A stretch of DNA of 19,318 nt from Nitrospinaceae bacterium (GTDB lineage: Bacteria > Nitrospinota > Nitrospinia > Nitrospinales > VA-1), in assembly GCA_029261435.1 (NCBI GenBank), contig JAJDBI010000021.1, forward strand, positions 1-19,318, read 5' to 3'. Made by a program: the position numbers and the translations under genes. The notes beneath the pieces are model-generated. The model saw only the letters and a list, made by a program, of their open reading frames with translations. It made no database searches and was not told the origin of the DNA. This document shows positions 12,501-18,524 of the stretch, in pieces. Within the stretch, counting starts at the first letter, position 1. Every line of letters starts with the position of its first letter.

Positions 12501-15230
12501 GAGTGTAAGCCCGGTACCCCCTTGAAGGGTGATATCGCCCGCACCCGTAAGCGTACTGTTATTCAGGTTGAGACCACTGTTGGCCGTCATTGCCACTCCT
12601 CCCGTGGAAACCAGAGAGCTATTTACATTTACTGAAGAACTCGTCGAAGTCAGGATCAAATCCCCTGAAGAAGTGATACTACTTGCAGCAAGAGTCAAAG
12701 CATCCACCGAGCTTAAAGTGATTCCACCTCCCAAAGACAGGGTTGAGGAGTTTGCATTGATGTTTAAACCACCCGAAGAAGTAGTGATACTGCCATTGAT
12801 AGTAATGCCGGAATTAGCCGTCAGAGCAACGGCTCCAGCCACAGTCAAATCTCCAGTCAGCGTGATGCTTGAAGGTGCATTCAAAGTTAATGCACTTGCG
12901 GCATTTATTCCGCCCGTCTTGGCACTCAGTGAGATGGCTCCTGCACTGTTCAAATTGACTCCACTGGCAATATTAATATTGTCTTTTGCTTCCAATTGAT
13001 CGACGCCATTGTCAGAATCTCCGTCCAGAGTCAGGGAACCAGCAGTGGTTGTAATGTCGCCTTTGACCTCAATACCGTTCACCGCCTTGGCAGTCAACGT
13101 CGTAAACGATGATGAACCTTCAAAATTAATTTCACCCTTTGCACCAGAAATATGCGTTCCCACAACCAGCTCCACTTCATTTTGAAATGTGGTTGCGCTC
13201 TGGTCAAAACCACTTTCCACATAAATATCCCCATTGGTCAAATCACCAATAGTGAACTTACTGGCCGTCATTCGATCAAGATCTGCTGTACTAATCTTTA
13301 AACTGCAGATTCCACCACAGGTTGCCGAAGATCCTAGCCCTATACTTCCACCTTCGCTATGAGAAATTTTAATACTTCCTGCGCCACTGTTATAAGTGCC
13401 GGCGAGTGACAAGCTAGACCCTGACAACGAAATATCTCCACCATTTGAGACCAGATTTCCCAGAGTCAAACTATTCGTCGCGAAGAAACTTATACTTCCG
13501 CCTTGTGTGGATATGGTATCCAGAGCGTTATCAAAGCTGATACTTCCGTCCGTGACTTTAAAGGTGACCGAATGACCATTAGTCTGCTTCAGATCCAGAA
13601 CGTTATCAACAAGGTCTTCCATCTTTATAAGGGTGGTAGCCTGAAGGATAATATTGGTGGTGGCGGAAAGAGATTCAAGTTTATCTTCTTTGATAATTGC
13701 AGCAGCAATACTGGAACCAGTATTAGTCGAAAAGGTTAACGCGCCACTACTGAACGCCTCATCAGTAGTAGTAGAGACACTGTCTTTATCCACAATGGTA
13801 ATAGTATCTGGATCAAGAAGCAGGGTTCCTGTTTTTCCATTTGCGGCAGTAGTGTCGACCGTTCCATCAAAATAGAGTTCTTCTTTTCCTGAAACCTCAA
13901 CCAAACCCCCATCACCAAAATATTTGCCACCACGGCCTTTAACAATGCCATAAAATCGCATCCTCCGATCCGCCCAGAATATCACCTTGCCACCATTACC
14001 ATTCGTCACCGCATCTGCAAGAGTGCGAGTATTCGAACCTATAAAAACTTCATCCGCATTTGGAACAGACCCCTGCCCCTGATAATCGCCACCAAAAAGG
14101 AGCGTTCCTCCACCCAGATCACCGGAAACATCTATAAGACCATTGCCATAAAATGCCAGCATGTCACCTAGAACATGAACAGTACCTCCCGTTTCCCCTT
14201 CATCGTAACCCGAAGCATCCAGTGTACCAGTAACATGAACTTCACCTGCTTCGCCGCCCGAAAGGATGATGGTTCCATTTTGCTCTGAAACCGAACGCGC
14301 CTGAACAACACCCTCCATATTGATCACCCTATCCACAATTCCCTGTGCAGCATTAACATCCATCCGAACTAGCCCGCCATCAGCAAAGATACTTCCGCTA
14401 TTGGTGACGAGAGAAGATAAAACTTCTCCGTCCATTCCCGTAACTTGCCCCATCACCTGGCTATCCACCCCTAAGTTAATGAGCTGATCGCCATACAAGT
14501 CTACCGTGAAAGTTTTTCCAGAAGCCAGGCTCACCTTTCCCAAACGGGCAGTGATGATTCCCATGTTCTGAACACCGGGAGCAACCAGAGCAACCAGTCC
14601 ACCTTCGGCCGCTGTAATACTGCCCTGATTGATAATCGTCGAAGACAAACTGGAAGGAATGCCGAAGTTATAATTGCTACTCAAAAAATCTGCATTAGAG
14701 ATATCACTGGTGGTTGCGAGCAACCCATGAACATCCACTTGTGAATTAGCACCAAAAAGAATTCCGTTGGGGTTGATCAGCCAGAGATCACCGTTAGAGG
14801 TCAGCTTGCCAAAAATATTTGAAACGTCATTTCCAGTCACCCGGTTGAGCGTGACCCCGCCCTGGGATAGCTGGAAGTCAACCTGTTCGGCACTGCCAAT
14901 TCCAAACTCCTGCCAGTCGATGATGGCTTTTTCAGTAGTTTGCTGGATAGTCATTTGCTGAGAAGAAGGCTGATTGATCGTGGCCGATCCCGCTTGCACT
15001 GTCCCGCCAGTGGGAAGAGCAAAGACCATGGAGGGAAAAACACCAATGAGATAAGTCAAAAATGAAACCAGGAAGACAGCGGCATTGCTCGGCTTTTTCG
15101 GAACCTGAAAAAACCTGCCTCTACGACGGGCAGAAATCGGGCACGGCTTCACATCCACTGGCGTGGAAGGTAAAGAGCCACCAGCGGCAAAGCCGGGAAA
15201 TGCTTTCTGGTTCATTTTAAAAACGTTCAT
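9522..15230 (-). CDS. TpsA-type filamentous haemagglutinin-like exoprotein, 1902 aa
   Basis: This is the secreted partner of a two-partner (type Vb) system. A long N-region (1-49) precedes a hydrophobic core (about 50-68) and a signal-peptidase site at VFA-LPT (after A71). The mature start LPTGGTVQAGSATI and the NPNG motif (N153-G156, in LWLINPNGILFG) define the TPS secretion domain, about residues 72-330. The rest is a Ser/Thr/Gly/Asn-rich beta-helix shaft with degenerate repeats: IGLG...GDGTNGSITVDGVT-like modules near 628-674, 1215-1256 and 1369-1411 and a weaker one near 1036-1075, plus five Asp-rich loops. Mature cysteines are only C638/C642 and C1740/C1744. The tail at 1850-1869 is very basic. 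It starts 8 nt after the tpsB stop with AAGGGA upstream. It probably acts as an adhesin or fibre; no toxin domain or membrane anchor is seen. Confidence 0.95.
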   Translation of the reverse strand: MNVFKMNQKAFPGFAAGGSLPSTPVDVKPCPISARRRGRFFQVPKKPSNAAVFLVSFLTYLIGVFPSMVFALPTGGTVQAGSATINQPSSQQMTIQQTTEKAIIDWQEFGIGSAEQVDFQLSQGGVTLNRVTGNDVSNIFGKLTSNGDLWLINPNGILFGANSQVDVHGLLATTSDISNADFLSSNYNFGIPSSLSSTIINQGSITAAEGGLVALVAPGVQNMGIITARLGKVSLASGKTFTVDLYGDQLINLGVDSQVMGQVTGMDGEVLSSLVTNSGSIFADGGLVRMDVNAAQGIVDRVINMEGVVQARSVSEQNGTIILSGGEAGEVHVTGTLDASGYDEGETGGTVHVLGDMLAFYGNGLIDVSGDLGGGTLLFGGDYQGQGSVPNADEVFIGSNTRTLADAVTNGNGGKVIFWADRRMRFYGIVKGRGGKYFGDGGLVEVSGKEELYFDGTVDTTAANGKTGTLLLDPDTITIVDKDSVSTTTDEAFSSGALTFSTNTGSSIAAAIIKEDKLESLSATTNIILQATTLIKMEDLVDNVLDLKQTNGHSVTFKVTDGSISFDNALDTISTQGGSISFFATNSLTLGNLVSNGGDISLSGSSLSLAGTYNSGAGSIKISHSEGGSIGLGSSATCGGICSLKISTADLDRMTASKFTIGDLTNGDIYVESGFDQSATTFQNEVELVVGTHISGAKGEINFEGSSSFTTLTAKAVNGIEVKGDITTTAGSLTLDGDSDNGVDQLEAKDNINIASGVNLNSAGAISLSAKTGGINAASALTLNAPSSITLTGDLTVAGAVALTANSGITINGSITTSSGGLNINANSSTLSLGGGITLSSVDALTLAASSITSSGDLILTSTSSSVNVNSSLVSTGGVAMTANSGLNLNNSTLTGAGDITLQGGTGLTLASGMGITSSAGSITLGASGGSITANGALTLSSNGSITVSNALSQSSAGSATLNANSGITLNGFSVNGTVALDADLDNNGTGDFTISSGTLSTTNNALTVTANDMTLTGSLDSGTGSTTINVSDGGSLGIGLGSGFGMNIDSSEQARILGTGDINLVNGSITFSAGNSFGSSGKLTIGQSGGTIIGQGGLTLTGANGLVINSSTISAGTISAGSLTLNAAAGGISTPGAITLNASDGISINNSFTSAGATIIDADTDNSSTGTFTLAGALSTGNNTLSITAVDLALNSTLSSGTAGTTILASQSGTTIGLGTTGSMSLSDTELGNITAGSLIIGDGTNGSITVDGVTSANSDQFGALTLNATSSGSSVTFGTTDSSFQGLTVNADNGISLTSSLTTNGATSLNADSDSDGIGSFTLAASKTMSTTNNSLSLTASNLILDTGSSMSSGTASTTLLTALSGTTIGLGGGAGTYSVTNTELGQITAGSLAIGDGTNGTITVDGVTLASTPLTLVASSGAGAINFSTTASSFNSLTLDAGTGGVDFGANVSTSGNMNVTSGGTITDTGVLAIGGTSSFTTDIADQAIILDNASNSFTGAVSLNTLGAGDATLTSNNAVTLSASTVGRNLDVTVGGDNSLNVTGAVSSGGAINLLADDDIIFTAAGDLNTTSNGNITVTADNDLDKNGSGGALTMVDGTVFNAGSGILALSADEDITIGRVETSSSSDVAVTLTSFSGGLVDGDTASPPEFTSLGGDSSPWLDVDAENGRLVADVATGFGEGNPIETKVQSVDIDNSTSGKVDIFEFDTLDIVNITNTGGASEISFEGILTGQTNCSGACLFVRRDIRNALIGSKTLGQLTNASNEQLTFDVFELEGPNFLEKTPVDHIAGSPNGPFTADLFSEKFELVELAAGTDGNFEGMEVSQTFWGGPKQPTLEVAEWNTPDKKSRSRQKSAKRKKRRGRKVDDTASITMKKTTREAPKPRIQKSESGYLGFAP
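10440..10478 (-). repeat. Asp-rich loop motif 5 in TpsA
   Basis: Residues 1585-1597 read DNDLDKNGSGGAL. This copy lies outside the IGLG modules, towards the C-terminal end of the shaft, and keeps the DxDxDxxG pattern with Lys inserted. Confidence 0.55.
10998..11126 (-). repeat. TpsA internal repeat module, copy B
   Basis: Residues 1369-1411 contain TTIGLG, NTELGQITAGSL and IGDGTNGTITVDGVT. The offset from copy A is 154 residues. A diverged relative at 628-674 keeps IGLG, ADLDRMTAS and IGDLTNGDIYV. Confidence 0.85.
11262..11297 (-). repeat. Asp-rich loop motif 4 in TpsA
   Basis: Residues 1312-1323 read NADSDSDGIGSF and precede MSTTNNSLSLTA and the IGLG block at 1371. The spacing to the previous copy is 150 residues. 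Confidence 0.65.
11463..11588 (-). repeat. TpsA internal repeat module, copy A
   Basis: Residues 1215-1256 contain TTIGLG, DTELGNITAGSL and IGDGTNGSITVDGVT. They match copy B (1369-1411) almost residue for residue, while many codons differ, which indicates an old duplication kept by protein-level constraint. Confidence 0.85.
11712..11747 (-). repeat. Asp-rich loop motif 3 in TpsA
   Basis: Residues 1162-1173 read DADTDNSSTGTF and precede STGNNTLSITA and the IGLG block at 1217. The position within the module matches motifs 2 and 4. Confidence 0.65.
12252..12287 (-). repeat. Asp-rich loop motif 2 in TpsA
   Basis: Residues 982-993 read DADLDNNGTGDF and are followed by STTNNALTVTA and, 57 residues later, by an IGLG-type block. 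This copy has the clearest DxDxDxxG spacing. Confidence 0.65.
12993..13025 (-). repeat. Asp-rich loop motif 1 in TpsA
   Basis: Residues 736-746 read DGDSDNGVDQL, the most divergent of five recurrent D-x-D-x-D/N loops in the shaft. The acidic spacing resembles calcium-binding loops, but binding is inferred only. Confidence 0.5.
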
Positions 15231-15238
15231 AAAATCCC

Positions 15239-16972
15239 TTAAAACCTTGCTGACAGACTGAAGAAAGCGCGCCCATCCGTGTTACCTTCTGACGACACCT
15301 CTTGGTCCAGCGGTTTGTTCCATTCCACATAACCTGAAATCACATCCGTTATGTTGAATCTGACGCCAAGTCCAATCGAATAGAGATCATCCGATTTAGA
15401 TCCCGTGGCGGTCTCAAAACGATTCCAAACTTTTCCGTAATCGAAAAAGGTGTAAGCCTGCAAATCTCTGAAGTATTTTTTCTTTGGTTGGAAAGCTTTT
15501 TGAAGCTCCAGTTTAAAAGCCAGCCCCTGGTCTCCAGTGATTTCAGAAGAATCATAAGCCCGGCCAAACTGCGCGCCACCCACACCAAACTCCTCGGAAG
15601 CAAAAAGCTTTTCAAACGAATACTGCCAGGAAAATGCCCCTAACAGCATCCATGAGGGAGCCAGTTGTTGAAGCCGAAGTGCCTCTCCAGTAATCTTGCT
15701 GAAATCACTGTGACCTCTGGGGCGAGTCAATTTTGCCGATCCTGTTTCCGTCCCGTTGAAAATATCAAAGCCCTTGCTAAGATTGAAACTGAGCAGATTA
15801 ACGCCCTGATACTCGTCAACAAAATCGTAGGACGCTCCCAAATTAAAGATTCGAAGGCGGTCTTCAGAATCCAGTCTTCCCAGAATCTCCGTTTCCGAAT
15901 CTCGGTTTGTATAACCAATGAATCCATTCAGATTTTCAGATCTGGATCGAATAAAGGGGTGCGTAATTTTGAACGTGAAAGTTTTACTTTCTCCTTTCAC
16001 TTCAAAAAGTTCGAGGTCAGAACCGGGCTCGGAATCACTGAACGACCCGGAAAAAAACAGTTTGGTTCCTTCCGAAGATATCGGCTGCTCGTAGAAGCCG
16101 CTAAAAAACTTCAATTCATTCGTGTTGCTGGTCACCACGCTCTGAATACCAATGCGCTCGTAGTTTTTGAGAAGTGCATTGCTGGATATTCCGGCATTGA
16201 TCTGAAACGGTCCGTTGAATTTAGTACCTCGGTTGTCCGCACCAAAGCTCCCGTCGAAACGCTTGTTGGTAAGAATCAGTGTCAGGTTGGTGGCACCCTG
16301 TTTAAACTTGGAAGGCGTGAGAACCGATTTAACCGACACCCCCGGCAGGTCATCCACCAGCAGTAAATACCTCTCAAGATCTGTAGCCTTTAAAGGTCGA
16401 GACTTTAAAAGTGATTTGCGATATTCGTTGAGAAGTTTTCTTGGTCCACGCACTTGACCTTGAATGGCAACCCGATCAACAAAACCCTCAATCACATCGA
16501 TTTGGACCACGCCATCCTCGATTTTCTGTGGGGGCACCACCGCCTTCGAGAGAATGTATCCATCAGTGCGATACATATTTGTGATGCTCTGAGCAATGAT
16601 ATAGACCTGCTCGAGATTCACTCTCCGATGCAAATACCTTCTGAATAATCGAGAAAATTTCCGCTTGCCATAAATCGTAGAGCCTTTGATGACCATTCTC
16701 TGGAGAAGAAAATTCACCTTCCTCATCTCAGCCGGAAATACGGGCTTCAAGTTATCCGGTTTCACAGGAACCACCTGTGATTGAGGATATTCCTGTTTTT
16801 TAAATCTCTCCTCAAAACGATCGGGAGCCGCCTGCTTATAGGTTTGATCCCGTCCCTGAGGGGTAATTTGAGCGTAAGATAGCGATGTCATAGAACTCCA
16901 CCAAAGGCAGACAAAAATCCCTATCAGCAATAATTTGCTAAGATTTCGAATATTTGCCTGGTCCCAGTTCAT
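15239..16972 (-). CDS. TpsB outer-membrane transporter (ShlB/FhaC family) of two-partner secretion
   Basis: The 577-aa protein exports the adjacent TpsA across the outer membrane. A signal peptide is visible (hydrophobic LLLIGIFVCLWW, cut after SYA at residue 34), then a POTRA_2-type region (about 84-165) with INMYRTDGYILSKAVVPPQ-like sequence and GVVQIDVIEGFVDRVAIQG, then a 16-strand-type beta barrel. The conserved loop-6 motif appears as FGRAYDSSEITGDQG (469-483): the key Arg is kept, but the usual (V/F)RGY Gly is Ala. The C-terminus ends in SLSARF, a typical Phe-terminated barrel assembly signal. The frame is open to a TTG at 17059 and has ATGs at 17029 and 17020, but 16972 is chosen because GGGAAAGG lies just upstream and the signal peptide then has normal length. 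tpsB precedes tpsA by 8 nt. Confidence 0.94.
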   Translation of the reverse strand: MNWDQANIRNLSKLLLIGIFVCLWWSSMTSLSYAQITPQGRDQTYKQAAPDRFEERFKKQEYPQSQVVPVKPDNLKPVFPAEMRKVNFLLQRMVIKGSTIYGKRKFSRLFRRYLHRRVNLEQVYIIAQSITNMYRTDGYILSKAVVPPQKIEDGVVQIDVIEGFVDRVAIQGQVRGPRKLLNEYRKSLLKSRPLKATDLERYLLLVDDLPGVSVKSVLTPSKFKQGATNLTLILTNKRFDGSFGADNRGTKFNGPFQINAGISSNALLKNYERIGIQSVVTSNTNELKFFSGFYEQPISSEGTKLFFSGSFSDSEPGSDLELFEVKGESKTFTFKITHPFIRSRSENLNGFIGYTNRDSETEILGRLDSEDRLRIFNLGASYDFVDEYQGVNLLSFNLSKGFDIFNGTETGSAKLTRPRGHSDFSKITGEALRLQQLAPSWMLLGAFSWQYSFEKLFASEEFGVGGAQFGRAYDSSEITGDQGLAFKLELQKAFQPKKKYFRDLQAYTFFDYGKVWNRFETATGSKSDDLYSIGLGVRFNITDVISGYVEWNKPLDQEVSSEGNTDGRAFFSLSARF

Positions 16973-16987
16973 ACACCTTTCCCAACT

Positions 16988-17017
16988 CTTAACGGTATAC
17001 AAGGACTTAAAGTTAAG
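16988..17017. promoter_or_regulatory. Inverted repeat in the tpsB leader
   Basis: CTTAAC (16988-16993) and GTTAAG (17012-17017) form a 6-bp inverted repeat around an 18-nt spacer that contains GTATAC, 16 nt before the preferred tpsB start. It could be an operator or leader structure, but the short arms make chance occurrence quite possible. Confidence 0.25.
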
Positions 17018-17051
17018 CATTTCTAGCATCCACCAAAACCCTTGAAATACC

Positions 17052-17195
17052 GAAAACAAAGGAGTTACATGATTTTCTCCGGAATGGAAATATCTCCGTC
17101 AACCCTGCAGCAAACCAAACTTTGTGACCAAAAATCAATGTGTTTCACACCTCAAACAGAACCACGAAGCTTTGGACAAAAAACCCTTTGTTTTC
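17052..17195. repeat. Distant 11-bp inverted repeat upstream of tpsB
   Basis: GAAAACAAAGG at 17052-17062 recurs in inverted orientation as CCTTTGTTTTC at 17185-17195. The arms flank 122 bp of AT-rich upstream DNA and could be paired regulator sites for tpsBA. No better-known operator pattern is visible between them. Confidence 0.35.
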
Positions 17196-17284
17196 AAAAA
17201 ATTAAAAAAAAAACGTTATTTTTATTGCTCCCAAAATTAGGCGCAATTATTCGCAATAAAGAGAGCAAGGAGTATGCCAAATGA
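17069..17284 (+). CDS. Doubtful small ORF, 71 aa, with strong Shine-Dalgarno
   Basis: An ATG at 17069 is preceded by AAAGGAG (17058-17064) at 4 nt spacing and opens 71 codons with three Cys and a Lys-rich middle followed by LFLLLPKLG. The composition follows the local A/T runs and does not resemble a known family, and no plus-strand promoter is evident. Its TGA overlaps the ATG of the next small ORF (ATGA). It could be a real small gene divergent from tpsB or simply leader DNA. Confidence 0.2.
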   Translation: MIFSGMEISPSTLQQTKLCDQKSMCFTPQTEPRSFGQKTLCFQKIKKKTLFLLLPKLGAIIRNKESKEYAK

Positions 17285-17367
17285 AAGAACCCGAGAAAAA
17301 ACATATAACCACTTTAAAAACATGGCTTTATAGGTACTTATGGCAGGGCTGTTTGGCGGAGAATTAG
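17281..17367 (+). CDS. Doubtful 28-aa small ORF
   Basis: An ATG at 17281 follows an AAGGAG site by about 8 nt and encodes MKEPEKKHITTLKTWLYRYL followed by WQGCLAEN and a stop. The start overlaps the stop of the preceding doubtful ORF by ATGA, as in coupled genes. The basic N-terminus and amphipathic Trp/Tyr/Leu stretch could bind a membrane, but nothing proves that it is translated. Confidence 0.25.
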   Translation: MKEPEKKHITTLKTWLYRYLWQGCLAEN

Positions 17368-17607
17368 AGCTTGATGGTAATAATTTCACCAAAGCGTCAA
17401 TAAATTGTTTTTCACTTTAATTTTGCAGGAAGCGAAACGAGAAGTTCCAGTAGAACAACAAAAACAGGGGGTTTCAATTATTCACACTAATAGATTTACA
17501 AACACATATTTATTATCTATGATATTTGTCTTAAATTAGACCTATTCAAAAAAGGTCATAGATACCGATAAATCTTCGGAGTTTGAGTTATGACAGGGAG
17601 GAGTTCA
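17368..17607. other. AT-rich non-coding region holding the promoter of the 62-aa gene
   Basis: These 240 nt show no supported gene. The only clear signals are the sigma70-type promoter at 17495-17523 and a small inverted repeat GACC-11 nt-GGTC near 17539-17557 in the predicted leader. Confidence 0.5.
17495..17523 (+). promoter_or_regulatory. Sigma70-type promoter for the 62-aa Cys protein
   Basis: TTTACA (17495-17500) and TATGAT (17518-17523) are separated by exactly 17 bp, each with one mismatch to consensus. Transcription would begin near 17530 and leave a leader of about 78 nt before the ATG at 17608. Confidence 0.6.
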
Positions 17608-17796
17608 ATGCTAACTTTAAACATGTGCGATTTTTGTTCCCACGAAAGGTCTGATTGTGGCGCTCAACCCGCTCTCGCTGATTTGCTGAATCTTGAAAAC
17701 CTTGATTCCGAGCAAAAAGCCTCTGTTGTAGCCTGCGATAAATATATAAGCCCCGTAGATGTCCTCAAAGAGAGATTTCACGACCCCAATCTGTAA
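17608..17796 (+). CDS. Small four-cysteine protein, 62 aa, unknown
   Basis: The ATG at 17608 follows a near-perfect ribosome site, GGGAGGAG at 17596-17603, and a sigma70-type promoter lies upstream; a longer frame from 17590 lacks such support. The product has C7-x2-C10-x6-C17 in MCDFCSHERSDCGAQ and a fourth Cys at 43 in VVACDKYISP, with His at 12 and 58. Four Cys in this spacing suggest a single zinc or iron-sulfur site in a small soluble protein. The middle (ALADLLNLENLDSEQKA) is predicted helical. I cannot assign a family. It stands alone between the tpsBA upstream region and the 160-aa gene; a T7 run soon after the stop (17816-17823) has no convincing hairpin before it. Confidence 0.65.
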   Translation: MLTLNMCDFCSHERSDCGAQPALADLLNLENLDSEQKASVVACDKYISPVDVLKERFHDPNL

Positions 17797-17885
17797 GAAT
17801 AATTGCCCCTGTTGCATTTTTTTACACCCTCCTCGACTTAACACCCCGGTATTAAGCTAGATCGATCTTCCCAATCTTTGCAGGG

Positions 17886-17914
17886 TTGTAACAATGGCTT
17901 AACAGACATGTAAT
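17886..17914 (+). promoter_or_regulatory. Candidate promoter for the 160-aa gene
   Basis: TTGTAA (17886-17891) and TGTAAT (17909-17914) lie 17 bp apart, with four and five matches to sigma70 consensus. The predicted leader is about 47 nt. Confidence 0.45.
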
Positions 17915-17967
17915 GGTCGCAGCCTAAACTGTTTCCCATAACAAGATTTTATAAAAGGGGAACAAAT

Positions 17968-18450
17968 ATGCCTTGGGAAAAAGATAAGAAAAAAAGGTTG
18001 GCCGAATATCTTTGGACAGAGATCAATAAAGCAATCCTGAAATCTCCCGATGTCCAATTCTCCGTAAAGAAGCTTGAAAAATTACAGCTCCTTGATTATG
18101 TCGCGGAGTTTAATCTCGTGCTGGAAGTGGATAAGCTGATAGAAGGCATTTTGAAAAAAGGTGCAGAAAAAGAAGCCAAAAGCCTGGATATGGAAAAATT
18201 AAAAAAGGAATTTCTAGAAACCAAAACTAACTCAGGCTATGAAGAAACACAACTGCATGAAGAACCAGAGCTTGAAACATTAGAAAAAAAATTATCCGCA
18301 ATTCCCCCATCCTTTTCTTCCCACCCCCCCGTACAGTGGGTTGACGGCATGGCCCTGTCAGAAAATGAAATCCTCTTTGAAGAATATTTGAACCAGGGAT
18401 TCGATGAAAAAAACTGGATGAAAAAAGCCAAAATCCGCTTCGACAGCTAG
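17968..18450 (+). CDS. Hypothetical charged protein, 160 aa
   Basis: I do not recognise this protein. It is very rich in Lys and Glu, with helical segments KDKKKRLAEYLWTEINKAIL (5-24) and LVLEVDKLIEGILKKGAEKE. A probably disordered acidic and Pro/Ser linker follows (about 90-125), ending in PPVQWVDGMALSENEILFEE and a C-terminal NQGFDEKNWMKKAKIRF. There are no cysteines, signal peptide or membrane segment. The ATG has a good AAAAGGGG site 8 nt upstream and a promoter candidate further upstream. It is convergent with the 87-aa gene, with 74 nt between the stops and no clear terminator. The linker plus a conserved-looking C-terminal aromatic patch would suit an adaptor, but that is a guess. Confidence 0.75.
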   Translation: MPWEKDKKKRLAEYLWTEINKAILKSPDVQFSVKKLEKLQLLDYVAEFNLVLEVDKLIEGILKKGAEKEAKSLDMEKLKKEFLETKTNSGYEETQLHEEPELETLEKKLSAIPPSFSSHPPVQWVDGMALSENEILFEEYLNQGFDEKNWMKKAKIRFDS

Positions 18451-18524
18451 TCGCCTATTGAAACAAGATCACGTAGAACAAGGGCGAATATCCTGCCAGA
18501 TCAGAAAAAAGAGTCATGATGACT

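Noticed and set aside
9955..13000. Long plus-strand open frames antisense to tpsA (up to 269 codons)
   Set aside because: They are Pro/Val/Ser-rich mirror images of the Ser/Thr/Gly repeat coding strand and have no ribosome sites or recognisable domains.
15003..15017. LPTGG at the mature start of TpsA as a sortase motif
   Set aside because: It is at the N-terminus right after the signal peptide and matches the normal start of FhaB-like mature proteins; sortase sites are C-terminal with a membrane anchor.
15100..15130. Arg cluster in the TpsA N-region as a Tat signal
   Set aside because: The pattern lacks the S/T-RR-x-F-L-K form and the hydrophobic core is separated by further Lys residues; TPS proteins use Sec.
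9522..15230. Internal tpsA repeats as a CRISPR or DNA tandem array
   Set aside because: The repeats are protein-level and diverged in DNA; no constant repeat-spacer pattern exists anywhere in the window.
16973..17059. Longer TpsB starting at a TTG at 17059
   Set aside because: It would place 29 odd residues before a complete signal peptide; the ATG at 16972 has a good ribosome site.
17121..17150. CRP-like site (TGTGA ... TCACA) upstream of tpsB
   Set aside because: The half-sites are separated by 16 nt instead of 6 and the internal match is poor.
17797..17860. Rho-independent terminator after the 62-aa gene
   Set aside because: A T7 run is present, but only 3-5-bp stems can be drawn before or after it.
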